This document shows positions 53,501 to 63,289 of a stretch of DNA of 64,000 nt, piece after piece. A program made the position numbers and the translations under genes. Origin of the DNA: an uncultured Algibacter sp. (GTDB taxonomy: Bacteria > Bacteroidota > Bacteroidia > Flavobacteriales > Flavobacteriaceae). The stretch lies in assembly GCF_947487575.1 (NCBI RefSeq), contig NZ_CANKXG010000002.1, positions 1-64,000 on the forward strand, written 5' to 3'. Every line of letters begins with the position of its first letter. Position 1 is the stretch's first letter. The notes under the pieces were generated by a model. The model saw only the letters and a program-made list of their open reading frames with translations, did not search any database and was not told where the DNA came from.

Positions 53501-55488
53501 CTAAGGATACAGCATATAACTCTGAATCTAAAACTATTTACGTTAGAGTAGAAAACATTACAGATTCAGCATGTTTTAATACAGGTTCAATTGAAATTCA
53601 AGTAGCTCGAAACCCAGTTTACGCCCCTATAATACCATTTTTAGTTTGTGACGACCCAAGTAATGATGGTATCCATGAATTTAATTTAGTTGAAAAAGCC
53701 AATGAAATTCAGTTAACTTCTCCAGACCCTTTAAACATTTCTTTTCATTTAACGCCCCAACAGGCTGAAGATAATGACAGTCCTTTATCTGATACCTATA
53801 CTAATGTTTCCAATCCACAGAGTATTTATATAAGACTAGAAAACGCTTCTTTTTGTTATTCTGTTGAGCAACTTGGTATTAACATTGTAGCTGCTCCAGA
53901 TGTTCTTGTGGGCGTGCCTTCTTTAACCGAGTGCGCACCAGCCTCTGATGGTTTTGCAACTTTCGATTTAACTTTTTACGACTTAGATACCCAAACTGTA
54001 GACTTTGAAATTTTAGATAGAGTAAAAAGCAATCTGATAATAAACTATTTTGAAAATGAAACTGACATTAATCCAGCTGATGGATTAGATAATTCAAATG
54101 AAATTTCTGACCCATTAAACTTTAATTCAGTTGCAAAAACTATTTTTATTAAAGTGGCAAATAGCTTAACGGGCTGTTATAATGTAATTCCTCTGGAGCT
54201 TAGAGTAAATTTTCCACCAACACTAAATACAATTGGTACCATACCCATTTGTGATAATGTTGATGACACCTATAATTTGTCGCAAATTAATACTATAGTT
54301 GTTGATGATGTTTCATTAGTAAATATATCTTATCACGACAACCTAATTGATGCCAATGACAATGCATCACCATTAAATAGTATATTTGATTATACAGCAA
54401 GTAGTCATGAAATTTTTATTAGAATTTCTGATATTAATACTGGATGCCCAATAATTACTTCTTTTATTTTACAAATAAATGAAAACCCTGTTGCGAATAC
54501 GCCTCCAGATTTAGTAGACTGTGATAATGATTATGATGGTGTACAAAATTTCGATTTAACTACAAATAACAGTATCATTCTAGGCGGTTTGAGTCCTTCT
54601 AATTATTCTATTTCTTTTTATGATACAATAGGTAATGCAGAAACAGATACTGATGCATTATCAAATAATTATCCTTCCGTAAATGGAGAAACAATTTTTG
54701 TAAGACTTGAAAATAACAATACAGGATGCTTTAGTACAACTCAATTTAATTTACGAGTTAACCCATTGCCAATTGTCCCTTTAAATGAAATTATCCCACT
54801 ATGTAATAATGAGCCTATACGAGTTATTGCAGATACACAAGTTTCAGGAGATACTTATTTATGGTCTACAGGTGAAACGTCTAGCGAAATAATTATTAAC
54901 CCAGCAAATATTGGAAATTATTTTGTAACAGTAACCAGACCAAATGTAATTGGAAACGACTGCTCTTACACGCACAACTTTGAAGTTATTCCTTCTGATG
55001 AAGCAGAAATAATAATCACACCAACAGTTAATTTTGCAGACCCTAACAGCATTACTGTCGAAATAAATAATTCTAGAATTGGAGATTATATCTTTATTTT
55101 AGATGGTGTTGAAAATACACCCGAAAACTCTAATGTTTTTAATGATGTTTCTTTTGGTGAGCATATTGTAACTGTCAGAGATTTAAATGGATGCATGGAT
55201 ATTTCCAAGCCTGTTTTTGTATTTGATATTCCTAAATTTGTAACACCTAATAATGATAATGCCTATGATACCTGGCATATTGTTGGCGCAGACCAATTAC
55301 CTGGAACTTTAGTATATATTTATAACAGACATGGTAAATTATTAAAAATGCTACCTTATAATTCTACTGGATGGGATGGCACTTTTAATGGACAACAAAT
55401 GCCCTCTGATGATTACTGGTTCTCTGCAGATATTGTACAAAATGGAGAGGCATTTAATATTAGAGGTCATTTTGCACTAAAAAGATAA
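50551..55488 (+). CDS. Giant T9SS type-B protein with choice-of-anchor L head
   Basis: 1645 residues with signal peptide MRFIHFTIFILFFSSNFVFS. Residues about 30-270 match the choice-of-anchor L domain (FPFQNGIMLSTGGAASGG, FNYLLASEEYFGINPCQFSD, VTYHIKLIIADQTDG). An Ig-like module (VSYAWYRDGVLISG) follows, then eleven repeats of about 95 residues, each opening with a Cys and Asp-rich motif such as EICDNDDIPDG, NYCDDDNDGFA or VDCDNDYDGVQ and containing VTYH/ISYH and IFVRV/IYIRI strands. Another Ig-like module (TYLWSTGETSSEIIINPA) precedes the sorting domain (PKFVTPNNDNAYDTW). It is a long surface stalk, likely an adhesin; the ligand is unknown. Confidence 0.9.
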   Translation: MRFIHFTIFILFFSSNFVFSQQISVDDTVGLEPLIENNLVNGCVNITNINSSINGASSGLSSYAYFERASSSFPFQNGIMLSTGGAASGGNAQITPTLSEGSNTWGTDPDLETALGITNTVNATSIEFDFVSISNQFQFNYLLASEEYFGINPCQFSDGFVFLIREAGTTNPYQNIAVVPGTSTPVNTNTIHDEIFGVCPAENNQYFQGYNLGDTNYNGRTTVLTASGTILPNVTYHIKLIIADQTDGTFDSAVFIEGDSFRVLDLGEDVTTCASFVTLDADLENSLVSYAWYRDGVLISGAVGPTYTAVQDGTYLVQASVPVNGTTCIEEDEIVVIINAEEPMDPVSDYELCDINSSGDEIEIFDLSTKDSEVIANIPFSNYTFSYHRSDNDARLNISPITVPIPNTSNPQPIFVRVQDIDSDCFSFTTFNIIVNPIPNIVNPTPLEICDNDDIPDGLAIIDLTEKDDEITSGDPNLFVTYHYNPLDASTGDNPIPSPYINSTNPETVYTRIVNTVTGCVSNTTLDVDVTVSPIVNRDTQYIDACDRDLDGEATFDLTEVISSVLNGLTGVSTTFHATFEDAEMNANVIADETNYQYTNAVLEPGSATIYLRIVDDTTGCATIVPFEIHTNLLLTGTDTGDFALCDTNDDSTDSLEFDLNTIENFIANDLPNSISVTFYDDENNRDNGTNPLDKTAPYSALSPQVLYITIEDGGCLESAEITLLVNPILLFGNVTINYCDDDNDGFASIDLQSTDPDSVTDIVTGSNTDFTVTYFLDETDANNNNTANQLPPFYNNTSPIETLYARIENINSGCATVNPFQIQILVAPPTNQPIDEFRCTDDGFDDIDLEAKIDETVNSRAGLNIDVFTTFDDADNNIIANAIPVSDRNAYNTDTQTIYIRVEDAVSGTGCYSVVSFEAIINTEPIIPTDILFQVCEDDGDSFADFILQDTDLEVLNGQTNKEVYYFENEIDALNGNLGNAIPKDTAYNSESKTIYVRVENITDSACFNTGSIEIQVARNPVYAPIIPFLVCDDPSNDGIHEFNLVEKANEIQLTSPDPLNISFHLTPQQAEDNDSPLSDTYTNVSNPQSIYIRLENASFCYSVEQLGINIVAAPDVLVGVPSLTECAPASDGFATFDLTFYDLDTQTVDFEILDRVKSNLIINYFENETDINPADGLDNSNEISDPLNFNSVAKTIFIKVANSLTGCYNVIPLELRVNFPPTLNTIGTIPICDNVDDTYNLSQINTIVVDDVSLVNISYHDNLIDANDNASPLNSIFDYTASSHEIFIRISDINTGCPIITSFILQINENPVANTPPDLVDCDNDYDGVQNFDLTTNNSIILGGLSPSNYSISFYDTIGNAETDTDALSNNYPSVNGETIFVRLENNNTGCFSTTQFNLRVNPLPIVPLNEIIPLCNNEPIRVIADTQVSGDTYLWSTGETSSEIIINPANIGNYFVTVTRPNVIGNDCSYTHNFEVIPSDEAEIIITPTVNFADPNSITVEINNSRIGDYIFILDGVENTPENSNVFNDVSFGEHIVTVRDLNGCMDISKPVFVFDIPKFVTPNNDNAYDTWHIVGADQLPGTLVYIYNRHGKLLKMLPYNSTGWDGTFNGQQMPSDDYWFSADIVQNGEAFNIRGHFALKR

Positions 55489-55627
55489 ACCTAATATTAT
55501 AAAAATCTTATTAATTCTTTACATTATACCTATAAAATTAAACCTTCAAAGGTTTTATAAGTCCAATAATATTAAATGTTCTATTTTAGTTTCCTAAACA
55601 TTTTAAATTATTACTTATTTAAAAAAA

Positions 55628-58600
55628 ATGCCTACGAATCGACTTTTACAAAGTTTTTTATTTGCTCTAATTATCCTTTTAAGCTTTAAAGGGTTTTCTC
55701 AATTAAGCAAAACGCACTATATACCGCCACTCACATTTGCAAACTCAGGAAGCTCATCTCCGCAAGACCAGTATATTTATTTATCAACCCCAAGAACATC
55801 TGATGTCCCATATACCATAAAACCAATAGGGCAACCAGAAGTTAATTATATCACTGGCGTTGTTAGTAATAATAACCCTGCCGAAATATCAATAGGTAGT
55901 GGTGGAAACACACAGCTTTTTATTCAATCACCTGCTTCAAGTGTTGTAACTAACAACAAAGGTTATATTATAGAATCAGAAGATGTGATTTACGTATCTG
56001 TTAGAATGAATGCAGGTTATCAAGCTGGTGCCCTAGTTAGCAAAGGGCTTTCAGCTCTAGATACCACATTTAGAATTGGTAGTTATACCAATGAAAACCC
56101 ACAAGACAATTACCTTAACTTTGTTTCTGTAATGGCAACAGAAGATGATACTGAAATTAACTTTAGTAATCTTCCTAGTGGAATTATTATACAAAACTAC
56201 AGCGGATCAACACCTGTAAACGTTACTTTAGATGAAGGTGAAAGCTATACCTTAGCCATCAATAGTAATGATACTAGTATAAATAGAGATGGGTTAATTG
56301 GTTGTCTTGTGAATTCAGATAAGCCAATTGTTGTTAATTGTGGTTCTGCTAATGGAAGTTTTGGTAGTGGTGACGCCAGAGATTATGGAATAGATCAAAT
56401 TGTAGGATTAAGTAAAATTGGCACAGAATATATTTTTGTTAAAGGTGACGGCGCAAATGATTGGGAAAATGTTTTATTAGTAGCCCATACTAACAATACT
56501 TCTATAAATATTAATGGAAATGCTACAGGCGTTACAATCAATACCGGAGAGTATTTTGTCATAGAGGGCAATAATTATAGTAGTAATGGTAATATGTATG
56601 TTGAAACCTCCCAACCTGTTTTTGCATATCAAGGTGTTGGTGGGTTAAACAATGGTGGTTCACCTTCAGAAGCCAACCAAGGTATGTTTTTTGTACCTCC
56701 ACTTAGTTGTGAAACGCGAGGGAATTTAGATAATATCGCTAATATAAATAATATAGGCTTTAAACCCTATGATGGAGGTATAACTATAGTTACTAAGGTA
56801 ACTGCAAATGTTACGGTTACATCATCTATAACTGGAAATATAAACTTAGGCACTCCAAATCCTGTAACAGGAAAAACGGACTACATTACATACAAAATAA
56901 AAGATATCAATGGCAATATAACTGTCACAAGTGATGACGAATTATACTGCGCTTATTTTAATTATAGTGGTGCTGCGACTTCAGGGAGTTTTTATTCTGG
57001 TTTTCCATCACCTCCAGAAATTAATTTTAATGCAGAATTTGCAACACTTGGAAACTGCATTCCTAATATAACCTTAGAAGCTGCAAATGCTGAAAATTTT
57101 GATAGCTTTAAATGGTTATTTGATGATGGCTCTGGCTTTATGGATTTAATGATTACAACGTCTCAAATAACACCTTCTATACCTGGAAAATATAAGTTAG
57201 TTGGTATCATAACCTGCACAGGAGAAGAACTTGAATCTATAGAAGTACCTGTAAGCATCTGTCCAGATGATAGAGATAATGATGGGATTATTGATAATAT
57301 AGATATTGATAATGATAATGATGGAATTTTAAATTGTACAGAATCAAACGGAGATGTTATTTTAAATATTCAAAACATAAACGTACCGCAACTCATATTC
57401 CAAGATGGTTATACAAACAATACTATAACTTCCGCAAGTTACACCCAAACAAGTAGTTCTGGAGGTATAAATACATTAAATGCTAATAACTTAGGTGATT
57501 TCACAAGCATGGTTTCACCTGCCAATGATGCCGAAAGCGACTATTCATTAACTTTTACAGAATCCGTAAACATAAAATTCAGTGAAGATATTAGTAACAC
57601 ACATATTTCTACTGATGGTGAATACTTTATAGCAAGAATTTTGCCTGTAAACAAAAACATTACAGTAATTAATCCTGATGACCGTTTACTCATTGATAGT
57701 AATTTTGATGGTATTTTTGAAACTGGTGTCACACAACTTTCGGGTTCAGAAATACATTTTAAAATTAACCCAAGTCCAACAGGAAATACTCCTTATGCTT
57801 TTTATGCTAATCAAGTTGATGGTTTTTCATTTATTCACAAACTATCAAATACAGGAAGTTCTTCTACATTTTATGGAAACATATCATTAACATGTTTTAA
57901 AAAAGATAATGACAATGATGGTATTAAAGATGAATTTGATTTAGATAGTGACAATGATGGAATTCCAGATTTTATTGAAAATACAGGGTTATTAATTACA
58001 TTATCGGGAGTTGATGCCGATTTTAATGGTTTAGACGATATTTATGATATCACAGCCCCCCCTTTAGATTCAGACACAGATTCAATTTATGATTTTTATG
58101 ATTTAGATAGTGATAATGATGGTATTTATGATTTAATAGAATCTGGTGAGTTTGGGACTTTATCTGACACAAATTTAGATGGTATTGAAGATGGTCCTAA
58201 TTACGGCACAAATGGTTGGGCTGATGCGGTAGAAACTGCACCAGATAGTAACCTTATTGGTTATACACCAAATGATTTTGATACAGATACTATTTTTAGC
58301 TATCTAGATTTAGATAGTGATGGTGATGGCTGTAGTGATGTAATTGAAGCTGGGTTTTCTGATGGTAATACTGATGATTTATTAGGAGATAATGTCGTTA
58401 CTACTAATGACTCAGGGGTAGTTACAAATGCTACGGATGGATACATTATACCGAATCCTAATTATTTAGACTATGCACCAATTACTATTACAACCCAACC
58501 CTTAAATACATTAGCCTGCGAACTCTCTATGGCTACAATTAGCGTAGTTTCTGTAGAGGCAGAAACCTATCAATGGGAATTAAGTACAGATGGTCTAAAT

Positions 58601-60763
58601 TGGTCAGCTTTAATTGAAGATGCTACACATTCTGGCGTTTTAACAAGCAATTTAACAATTAGCAATATCCCTTTAACTTTTAATGGATATTTATATCGTG
58701 TTAAGCTGGATAGGAGTGATAATAGTTGTGGTATTTATTCGGATGAAGCCGTCTTAAACATTAATGGTTTACCGGTTGTAAATAACCCAAACATATATTT
58801 ACAATGCGATGATGCATCCAATGATGGGCAAGCATTCTTTAATTTAACACTTGATAACATTAAAGGAGATATTAATACAAACTATTTAAACGAAGGTTTA
58901 ATTTTCACATATTATTTAACTCAAACTGAAGCAGAAACGAATACAAACCCTATTTCAAACCCGGAAAATTATCAAGATGCTCTAGGTTTTACTCCAGAAA
59001 CAGTTTGGATTAGAGTTGAAAACACTAATGGATGCTTTAGAGTCGTTCCTATTATCCTGCAAGTAAGCCCATCAAGTGCTACACTAAGTACTTACAACCC
59101 CACATCAATATATCAGTGTGATGATGGAACCAATGATAGAGATGGTATTTCTACATTCGATATAACTCATATTGAAAATTACATTTCTACTACTCTTTTT
59201 TCTACATTCAATGTTACTGTACATTTTTATGAAAGCCAAATTGATGCGGAATTAGAAACTAATGAAATTTTAGATATTGCAAATCATCAAAATATCAATT
59301 CTCCAAATACCCAAAGTGTTTGGGTACGTGTAAAAAGTGAATTAGGAAATAATTGTTTAGGGTTAGAAGAGTTATCAGACCTACTAATTGTTGAAGCACT
59401 ACCTATAGCTAATCCAGTAGCTATTTCTAGGGAATGTGATTTTAATACTACAGATACTTTTGTTTCTTATCCTTTTGACACCTCTACTGTTGAATCTACA
59501 GTATTAAACGGTCAATCACTTACAGATGTTACGATAACCTATAATTATTTAGAATTAGATGGTTCATCAACTACAACAAATATCCTTCCAAATCCTTTTT
59601 TAACCGAATCTCAAACTATAACCATAACTTTAACTAATAATACTACACAAGACACTGATGGCCCATGCTATGATGAAACTACATTAGAGTTTATTGTTGA
59701 TGAACAACCCGTTATTGCAGACATTGTTCCTACACAAGTAGTTTGTGATGGTGATACTGGAGATATTGATGATGATGGCTTTTATCCTTTTGACACCTCT
59801 AGTTTTACTAGCACCATTCTTGGCACACAACCTGGCATGCAAATTTACTACGATTATCTTGATGAAAGCGGGAATCTTATCTTAGACAGCTTAACGCTTC
59901 CAAATCCATTTGTTTCTGAAAATCAAACTATTACTGTAGAAGTCATAAATCCAAATAATAGGTTTTGTACAGCTACTACAGAAATAAATCTTGTTGTAAA
60001 TCCTTTACCAGTTTTTTACTTAGAAGAAGAAATTATTGTTTGTGATTCTCCTTTTATTCCTTTTGATTTAGTTCCTAGTCAAGCTAATAATACTGAGGTT
60101 TTTTATTATCAATGGACATATGAAGATGGAAGTATTTTAGGAAACACCTTAATATTAGAAAACATAACGCAGCCTGGAAAATACACAATAACACTCACTA
60201 ACCCTATTACATTATGCGATAGGTCTCTTACTATAGATGTAAAAGTAGCCGACATTGCTAATATTACCCTAAAAGATGTTGATATTGATGATCTTTCTGA
60301 AAACAATACCGTAACTATTATAGATCCTTCTAGTTTAGGTAATAGCACGTATTTATTCTCTCTTATTTCTGATACTGGGCTCATTACATTCCCTTATCAA
60401 GAAAATCCAGTTTTTAATAATGTTCCTGCTGGTTTTTACACGCTATTTGTTCAAGATGACAAAGCTATATGTGATCCTGTAGAACTTATTATTCCTGTTA
60501 TTGGACATCCTAAATTCTTTACTCCAAATGGAGATGGACACAATGATTTTTGGCAAATTAAAGGTATAAATAGTAATAATCAATCGAATAGTATTGTTTC
60601 AATTTATGACCGATATGGTAAACTCTTAAAACAAATAAGGCCTTCTGAAAAGGGTTGGGATGGAACATTTAATGGTTCAATAATGTCTACTGATGATTAT
60701 TGGTTTAGAGTATATTTAGAAGATGGAAGAGAATTTTCTGGTCACTTTACTTTAAAACGATAA
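55628..60763 (+). CDS. Giant T9SS type-B protein with IgGFc-binding-like head
   Basis: 1711 residues with signal peptide MPTNRLLQSFLFALIILLSF. The first 450 residues resemble the IgGFc-binding N-terminal domain (HYIPPLTFANSG, YIYLSTPRTSDVPYTIKPIG, DYGIDQIVGLSKIGTEYIFV, FAYQGVGG). Next are calcium-binding thrombospondin type 3 repeats (DNDGIIDNIDIDNDNDGIL, DLDSDNDGIPDFIE, DLDSDNDGIYDLIE), an Ig-like module (YQWELSTDGLNWSAL) and about five CD-type repeats (LQCDDASNDGQAFFNLTL). The end is the type-B sorting domain (PKFFTPNGDGHNDFW ... DDYWFRVYLEDGR). A calcium-stiffened surface adhesin is the likely role. No clear promoter precedes it. Confidence 0.9.
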   Translation: MPTNRLLQSFLFALIILLSFKGFSQLSKTHYIPPLTFANSGSSSPQDQYIYLSTPRTSDVPYTIKPIGQPEVNYITGVVSNNNPAEISIGSGGNTQLFIQSPASSVVTNNKGYIIESEDVIYVSVRMNAGYQAGALVSKGLSALDTTFRIGSYTNENPQDNYLNFVSVMATEDDTEINFSNLPSGIIIQNYSGSTPVNVTLDEGESYTLAINSNDTSINRDGLIGCLVNSDKPIVVNCGSANGSFGSGDARDYGIDQIVGLSKIGTEYIFVKGDGANDWENVLLVAHTNNTSININGNATGVTINTGEYFVIEGNNYSSNGNMYVETSQPVFAYQGVGGLNNGGSPSEANQGMFFVPPLSCETRGNLDNIANINNIGFKPYDGGITIVTKVTANVTVTSSITGNINLGTPNPVTGKTDYITYKIKDINGNITVTSDDELYCAYFNYSGAATSGSFYSGFPSPPEINFNAEFATLGNCIPNITLEAANAENFDSFKWLFDDGSGFMDLMITTSQITPSIPGKYKLVGIITCTGEELESIEVPVSICPDDRDNDGIIDNIDIDNDNDGILNCTESNGDVILNIQNINVPQLIFQDGYTNNTITSASYTQTSSSGGINTLNANNLGDFTSMVSPANDAESDYSLTFTESVNIKFSEDISNTHISTDGEYFIARILPVNKNITVINPDDRLLIDSNFDGIFETGVTQLSGSEIHFKINPSPTGNTPYAFYANQVDGFSFIHKLSNTGSSSTFYGNISLTCFKKDNDNDGIKDEFDLDSDNDGIPDFIENTGLLITLSGVDADFNGLDDIYDITAPPLDSDTDSIYDFYDLDSDNDGIYDLIESGEFGTLSDTNLDGIEDGPNYGTNGWADAVETAPDSNLIGYTPNDFDTDTIFSYLDLDSDGDGCSDVIEAGFSDGNTDDLLGDNVVTTNDSGVVTNATDGYIIPNPNYLDYAPITITTQPLNTLACELSMATISVVSVEAETYQWELSTDGLNWSALIEDATHSGVLTSNLTISNIPLTFNGYLYRVKLDRSDNSCGIYSDEAVLNINGLPVVNNPNIYLQCDDASNDGQAFFNLTLDNIKGDINTNYLNEGLIFTYYLTQTEAETNTNPISNPENYQDALGFTPETVWIRVENTNGCFRVVPIILQVSPSSATLSTYNPTSIYQCDDGTNDRDGISTFDITHIENYISTTLFSTFNVTVHFYESQIDAELETNEILDIANHQNINSPNTQSVWVRVKSELGNNCLGLEELSDLLIVEALPIANPVAISRECDFNTTDTFVSYPFDTSTVESTVLNGQSLTDVTITYNYLELDGSSTTTNILPNPFLTESQTITITLTNNTTQDTDGPCYDETTLEFIVDEQPVIADIVPTQVVCDGDTGDIDDDGFYPFDTSSFTSTILGTQPGMQIYYDYLDESGNLILDSLTLPNPFVSENQTITVEVINPNNRFCTATTEINLVVNPLPVFYLEEEIIVCDSPFIPFDLVPSQANNTEVFYYQWTYEDGSILGNTLILENITQPGKYTITLTNPITLCDRSLTIDVKVADIANITLKDVDIDDLSENNTVTIIDPSSLGNSTYLFSLISDTGLITFPYQENPVFNNVPAGFYTLFVQDDKAICDPVELIIPVIGHPKFFTPNGDGHNDFWQIKGINSNNQSNSIVSIYDRYGKLLKQIRPSEKGWDGTFNGSIMSTDDYWFRVYLEDGREFSGHFTLKR

Positions 60764-60779
60764 GCCATATTATTTTGCT

Positions 60780-60787
60780 TAATTTTG
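60780..60787 (+). promoter_or_regulatory. Predicted uvrB promoter, -7 element
   Basis: TAATTTTG matches TAnnTTTG and ends four bases before the uvrB ATG. If used, the transcript would start at or within a few bases of the start codon and be almost leaderless. Confidence 0.4.
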
Positions 60788-60791
60788 CAAA

Positions 60792-62795
60792 ATGCAGTTT
60801 AAAATTGAATCGGAATTTAAGCCAACTGGTGATCAACCTCAAGCAATAAAACAGCTTGTTAATGGTATTGTTTCAGAAGAAAAATACCAAACGCTTCTTG
60901 GGGTAACAGGTTCTGGAAAAACCTTTACTGTTGCAAATGTCATTGAAGAAGTTCAAAGACCAACCCTTGTATTAGCCCATAACAAGACATTAGCAGCTCA
61001 GTTATACTCTGAATTTAAACAGTTTTTTCCTAATAATGCAGTTGAGTATTTTGTCTCTTATTATGATTACTATCAACCAGAAGCCTACATACCAGTTTCT
61101 GGGGTTTTCATAGAAAAAGATTTATCTATAAATGAGGAAATCGAAAAGATGCGTTTAAGCGCAACATCTTCACTCTTATCTGGCCGTCGTGATGTTCTGG
61201 TAATTGCATCCGTTTCATGTATTTATGGTATTGGGAATCCAATAGAATTTCAAAAGAACGTAATTACTTTAAAAAGAGACCAAGTTATTTCCAGAACTAA
61301 ATTATTACATCAGTTAGTTCAAAGTTTATATTCAAGAACTGAAGAAGATTTTAAACATGGTAATTTTAGAATAAAGGGAGATACTGTTGATATTTTTCCT
61401 AGTTATGCTGATGATGCTTTTAGAATTCATTTTTTTGGAGATGAAATTGAAGAAATAGAGGCTTTTAATATTCAAACTAATGAAGTGGTTGAAAAATACG
61501 ACCAACTTACCATTTACCCCGCAAATATGTTTGTTACCTCTCCCGATGTACTTCAAGGTGCCATTAAAGAGATTCAAGACGATTTGGTAAAACAACATGA
61601 TTATTTCAAAGAAATCGGGAAACATTTAGAAGCAAAACGCCTTAAAGAACGTACCGAATTTGATTTAGAAATGATTCGTGAATTAGGGTATTGTTCAGGT
61701 ATTGAAAACTACTCGCGCTATCTAGATGGTAGATTGCCTGGAACAAGACCATTCTGCTTATTAGATTACTTTCCTGATGATTATTTAATGGTTGTTGATG
61801 AGAGTCATGTTACTATTTCTCAAGTACATGCCATGTATGGAGGTGATAGAAGTAGAAAAGAAAACTTGGTAGAATATGGTTTTAGATTACCAGCAGCTAT
61901 GGACAATAGACCATTAAAGTTTGAAGAATTTGAATCCATTCAAAATCAAGTTATATATGTTAGTGCTACGCCAGCTGATTATGAATTACAAAAAACAGAT
62001 GGCATTTATGTAGAACAAGTTATTCGCCCAACAGGATTACTAGACCCTATTATAGAAATACGCCCAAGCTTAAATCAGATAGATGATTTAATTGAAGAAA
62101 TTCAGCAACGCATTGAAAAAGATGAACGTACTTTGGTTACTACCCTTACCAAACGGATGGCAGAAGAATTAACTAAGTATTTAGATAGAATTCAAATTAG
62201 ATGCCGTTACATACATAGTGATGTTGACACTTTAGAGCGGGTTGAAATTATGCAAGATTTACGTAAAGGTTTATTTGATGTACTGGTTGGAGTCAACTTA
62301 CTTCGTGAAGGTTTAGATTTACCCGAAGTATCTCTTGTAGCTATTTTAGATGCCGACAAAGAAGGTTTTTTACGTTCTGCGCGTTCACTAACACAAACTG
62401 TTGGAAGAGCAGCAAGAAATCTAAATGGAAAGGCTATTATGTATGCGGATAAAATTACAAAAAGTATGCAAAAAACCATTGATGAAACTGAATACAGAAG
62501 AGAGAAACAAATTGCATATAACACAGAACACGGCGTTATTCCAAAGGCATTAAATAAAAGTCTAGACAATGCGCTTTCAAAAAATTCTGTTAGCACTTAT
62601 AGTTATGACTTGGAAGCTTTAAAAGCTGCTGAACCAGAAAGCGAGTATTTGAGTAAACCAGAACTTGAAAAGAAAATTCGTGAAAGACGAAAACTTATGG
62701 AAGAAGCTGCAAAAGCTTTAGACTTTATTGTGGCGGCAAAACTTCGGGATGAGATTAAAAGCTACCAAAACAAATTAGAAAAGCTAAAAGTATAA
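60792..62795 (+). CDS. uvrB: Excinuclease ABC subunit B
   Basis: Damage-verification helicase of nucleotide excision repair. 667 residues: Walker A LLGVTGSGKTFTVANV, the beta-hairpin region YFVSYYDYYQPEAYIP, DEAD-like DESHV, motif VIYVSATPADYEL, helicase motif VGVNLLREGLDLPEVSLV and Q-x-x-GRAARN. The C-terminal UVR domain that binds UvrC is present (EAAKALDFIVAAKLRDEIKS). Length is normal. The last codons form one arm of a perfect 23-bp inverted repeat that continues past the stop. Confidence 0.97.
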   Translation: MQFKIESEFKPTGDQPQAIKQLVNGIVSEEKYQTLLGVTGSGKTFTVANVIEEVQRPTLVLAHNKTLAAQLYSEFKQFFPNNAVEYFVSYYDYYQPEAYIPVSGVFIEKDLSINEEIEKMRLSATSSLLSGRRDVLVIASVSCIYGIGNPIEFQKNVITLKRDQVISRTKLLHQLVQSLYSRTEEDFKHGNFRIKGDTVDIFPSYADDAFRIHFFGDEIEEIEAFNIQTNEVVEKYDQLTIYPANMFVTSPDVLQGAIKEIQDDLVKQHDYFKEIGKHLEAKRLKERTEFDLEMIRELGYCSGIENYSRYLDGRLPGTRPFCLLDYFPDDYLMVVDESHVTISQVHAMYGGDRSRKENLVEYGFRLPAAMDNRPLKFEEFESIQNQVIYVSATPADYELQKTDGIYVEQVIRPTGLLDPIIEIRPSLNQIDDLIEEIQQRIEKDERTLVTTLTKRMAEELTKYLDRIQIRCRYIHSDVDTLERVEIMQDLRKGLFDVLVGVNLLREGLDLPEVSLVAILDADKEGFLRSARSLTQTVGRAARNLNGKAIMYADKITKSMQKTIDETEYRREKQIAYNTEHGVIPKALNKSLDNALSKNSVSTYSYDLEALKAAEPESEYLSKPELEKKIRERRKLMEEAAKALDFIVAAKLRDEIKSYQNKLEKLKV

Positions 62796-62817
62796 GCTTT
62801 TCTAATTTGTTTTGGTA
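62763..62817 (+). terminator. Perfect 23-bp inverted repeat at the uvrB 3' end
   Basis: The arm 62763-62785 within the last uvrB codons is exactly complementary to 62795-62817. The nine-base loop contains most of the stop codon. Such a long perfect stem in mRNA would be very stable. It probably acts as a terminator or RNA end protector, although no strong T run follows (AATTATAATC). Confidence 0.7.
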
Positions 62818-62875
62818 AATTATAATCAACACTAATATTGGTACTATTTTAGATAAAACCTAAAGAAAAATAATC

Positions 62876-63289
62876 TTAATTATATTGTGTTTTAAAAATA
62901 TCTATCAAAACATCAGGTGGTACTATTTTATTTGGAAAACTTTCCATTAGGTACAATACCTTAGTAATAGACTCATGGCTTAATCCCATTCTAAGTCCAA
63001 AGTTATACAACTTTATAACACCTGCCGAATTATTATCTTCATTCGACTCTTGCTCAATATTCATTAATAAAACTAATCTATGAAACTGAACGATTCGCTC
63101 GCTATGAGATTTTAAATGCGTATAAGTAACCGGGTTCTCCAATAAATACTCAAAATCTTCACGAGAAATATCTAATTGTTTTGCTACTCCTAATAAGAAA
63201 TTATATTCTATTCGCTTAATATCTTTATCATATTTCGCAAAAGCTATCATTTCAGATAAAAGGCTTAATTTTTCTACTCTATTTACCAT
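62876..63289 (-). CDS. TerB-like helical protein
   Basis: 137 residues, almost wholly helical, starting MVNRVEKLSLLSEMIAFAKY. The pattern of a helix followed by RIEYNFLLGVAKQLDISREDF resembles TerB-like domains, in which an early acidic helix precedes a GVAxxLxIS segment. No catalytic residues or membrane segments are seen. It is convergent with uvrB. The function is unknown. Confidence 0.65.
   Translation of the reverse strand: MVNRVEKLSLLSEMIAFAKYDKDIKRIEYNFLLGVAKQLDISREDFEYLLENPVTYTHLKSHSERIVQFHRLVLLMNIEQESNEDNNSAGVIKLYNFGLRMGLSHESITKVLYLMESFPNKIVPPDVLIDIFKTQYN

Noticed and set aside
57900-58340. Tandem DNA repeats of DSDNDG codons as a CRISPR-like or satellite array
   Set aside because: They are irregular protein-coding thrombospondin type 3 repeats within the T9SS gene.
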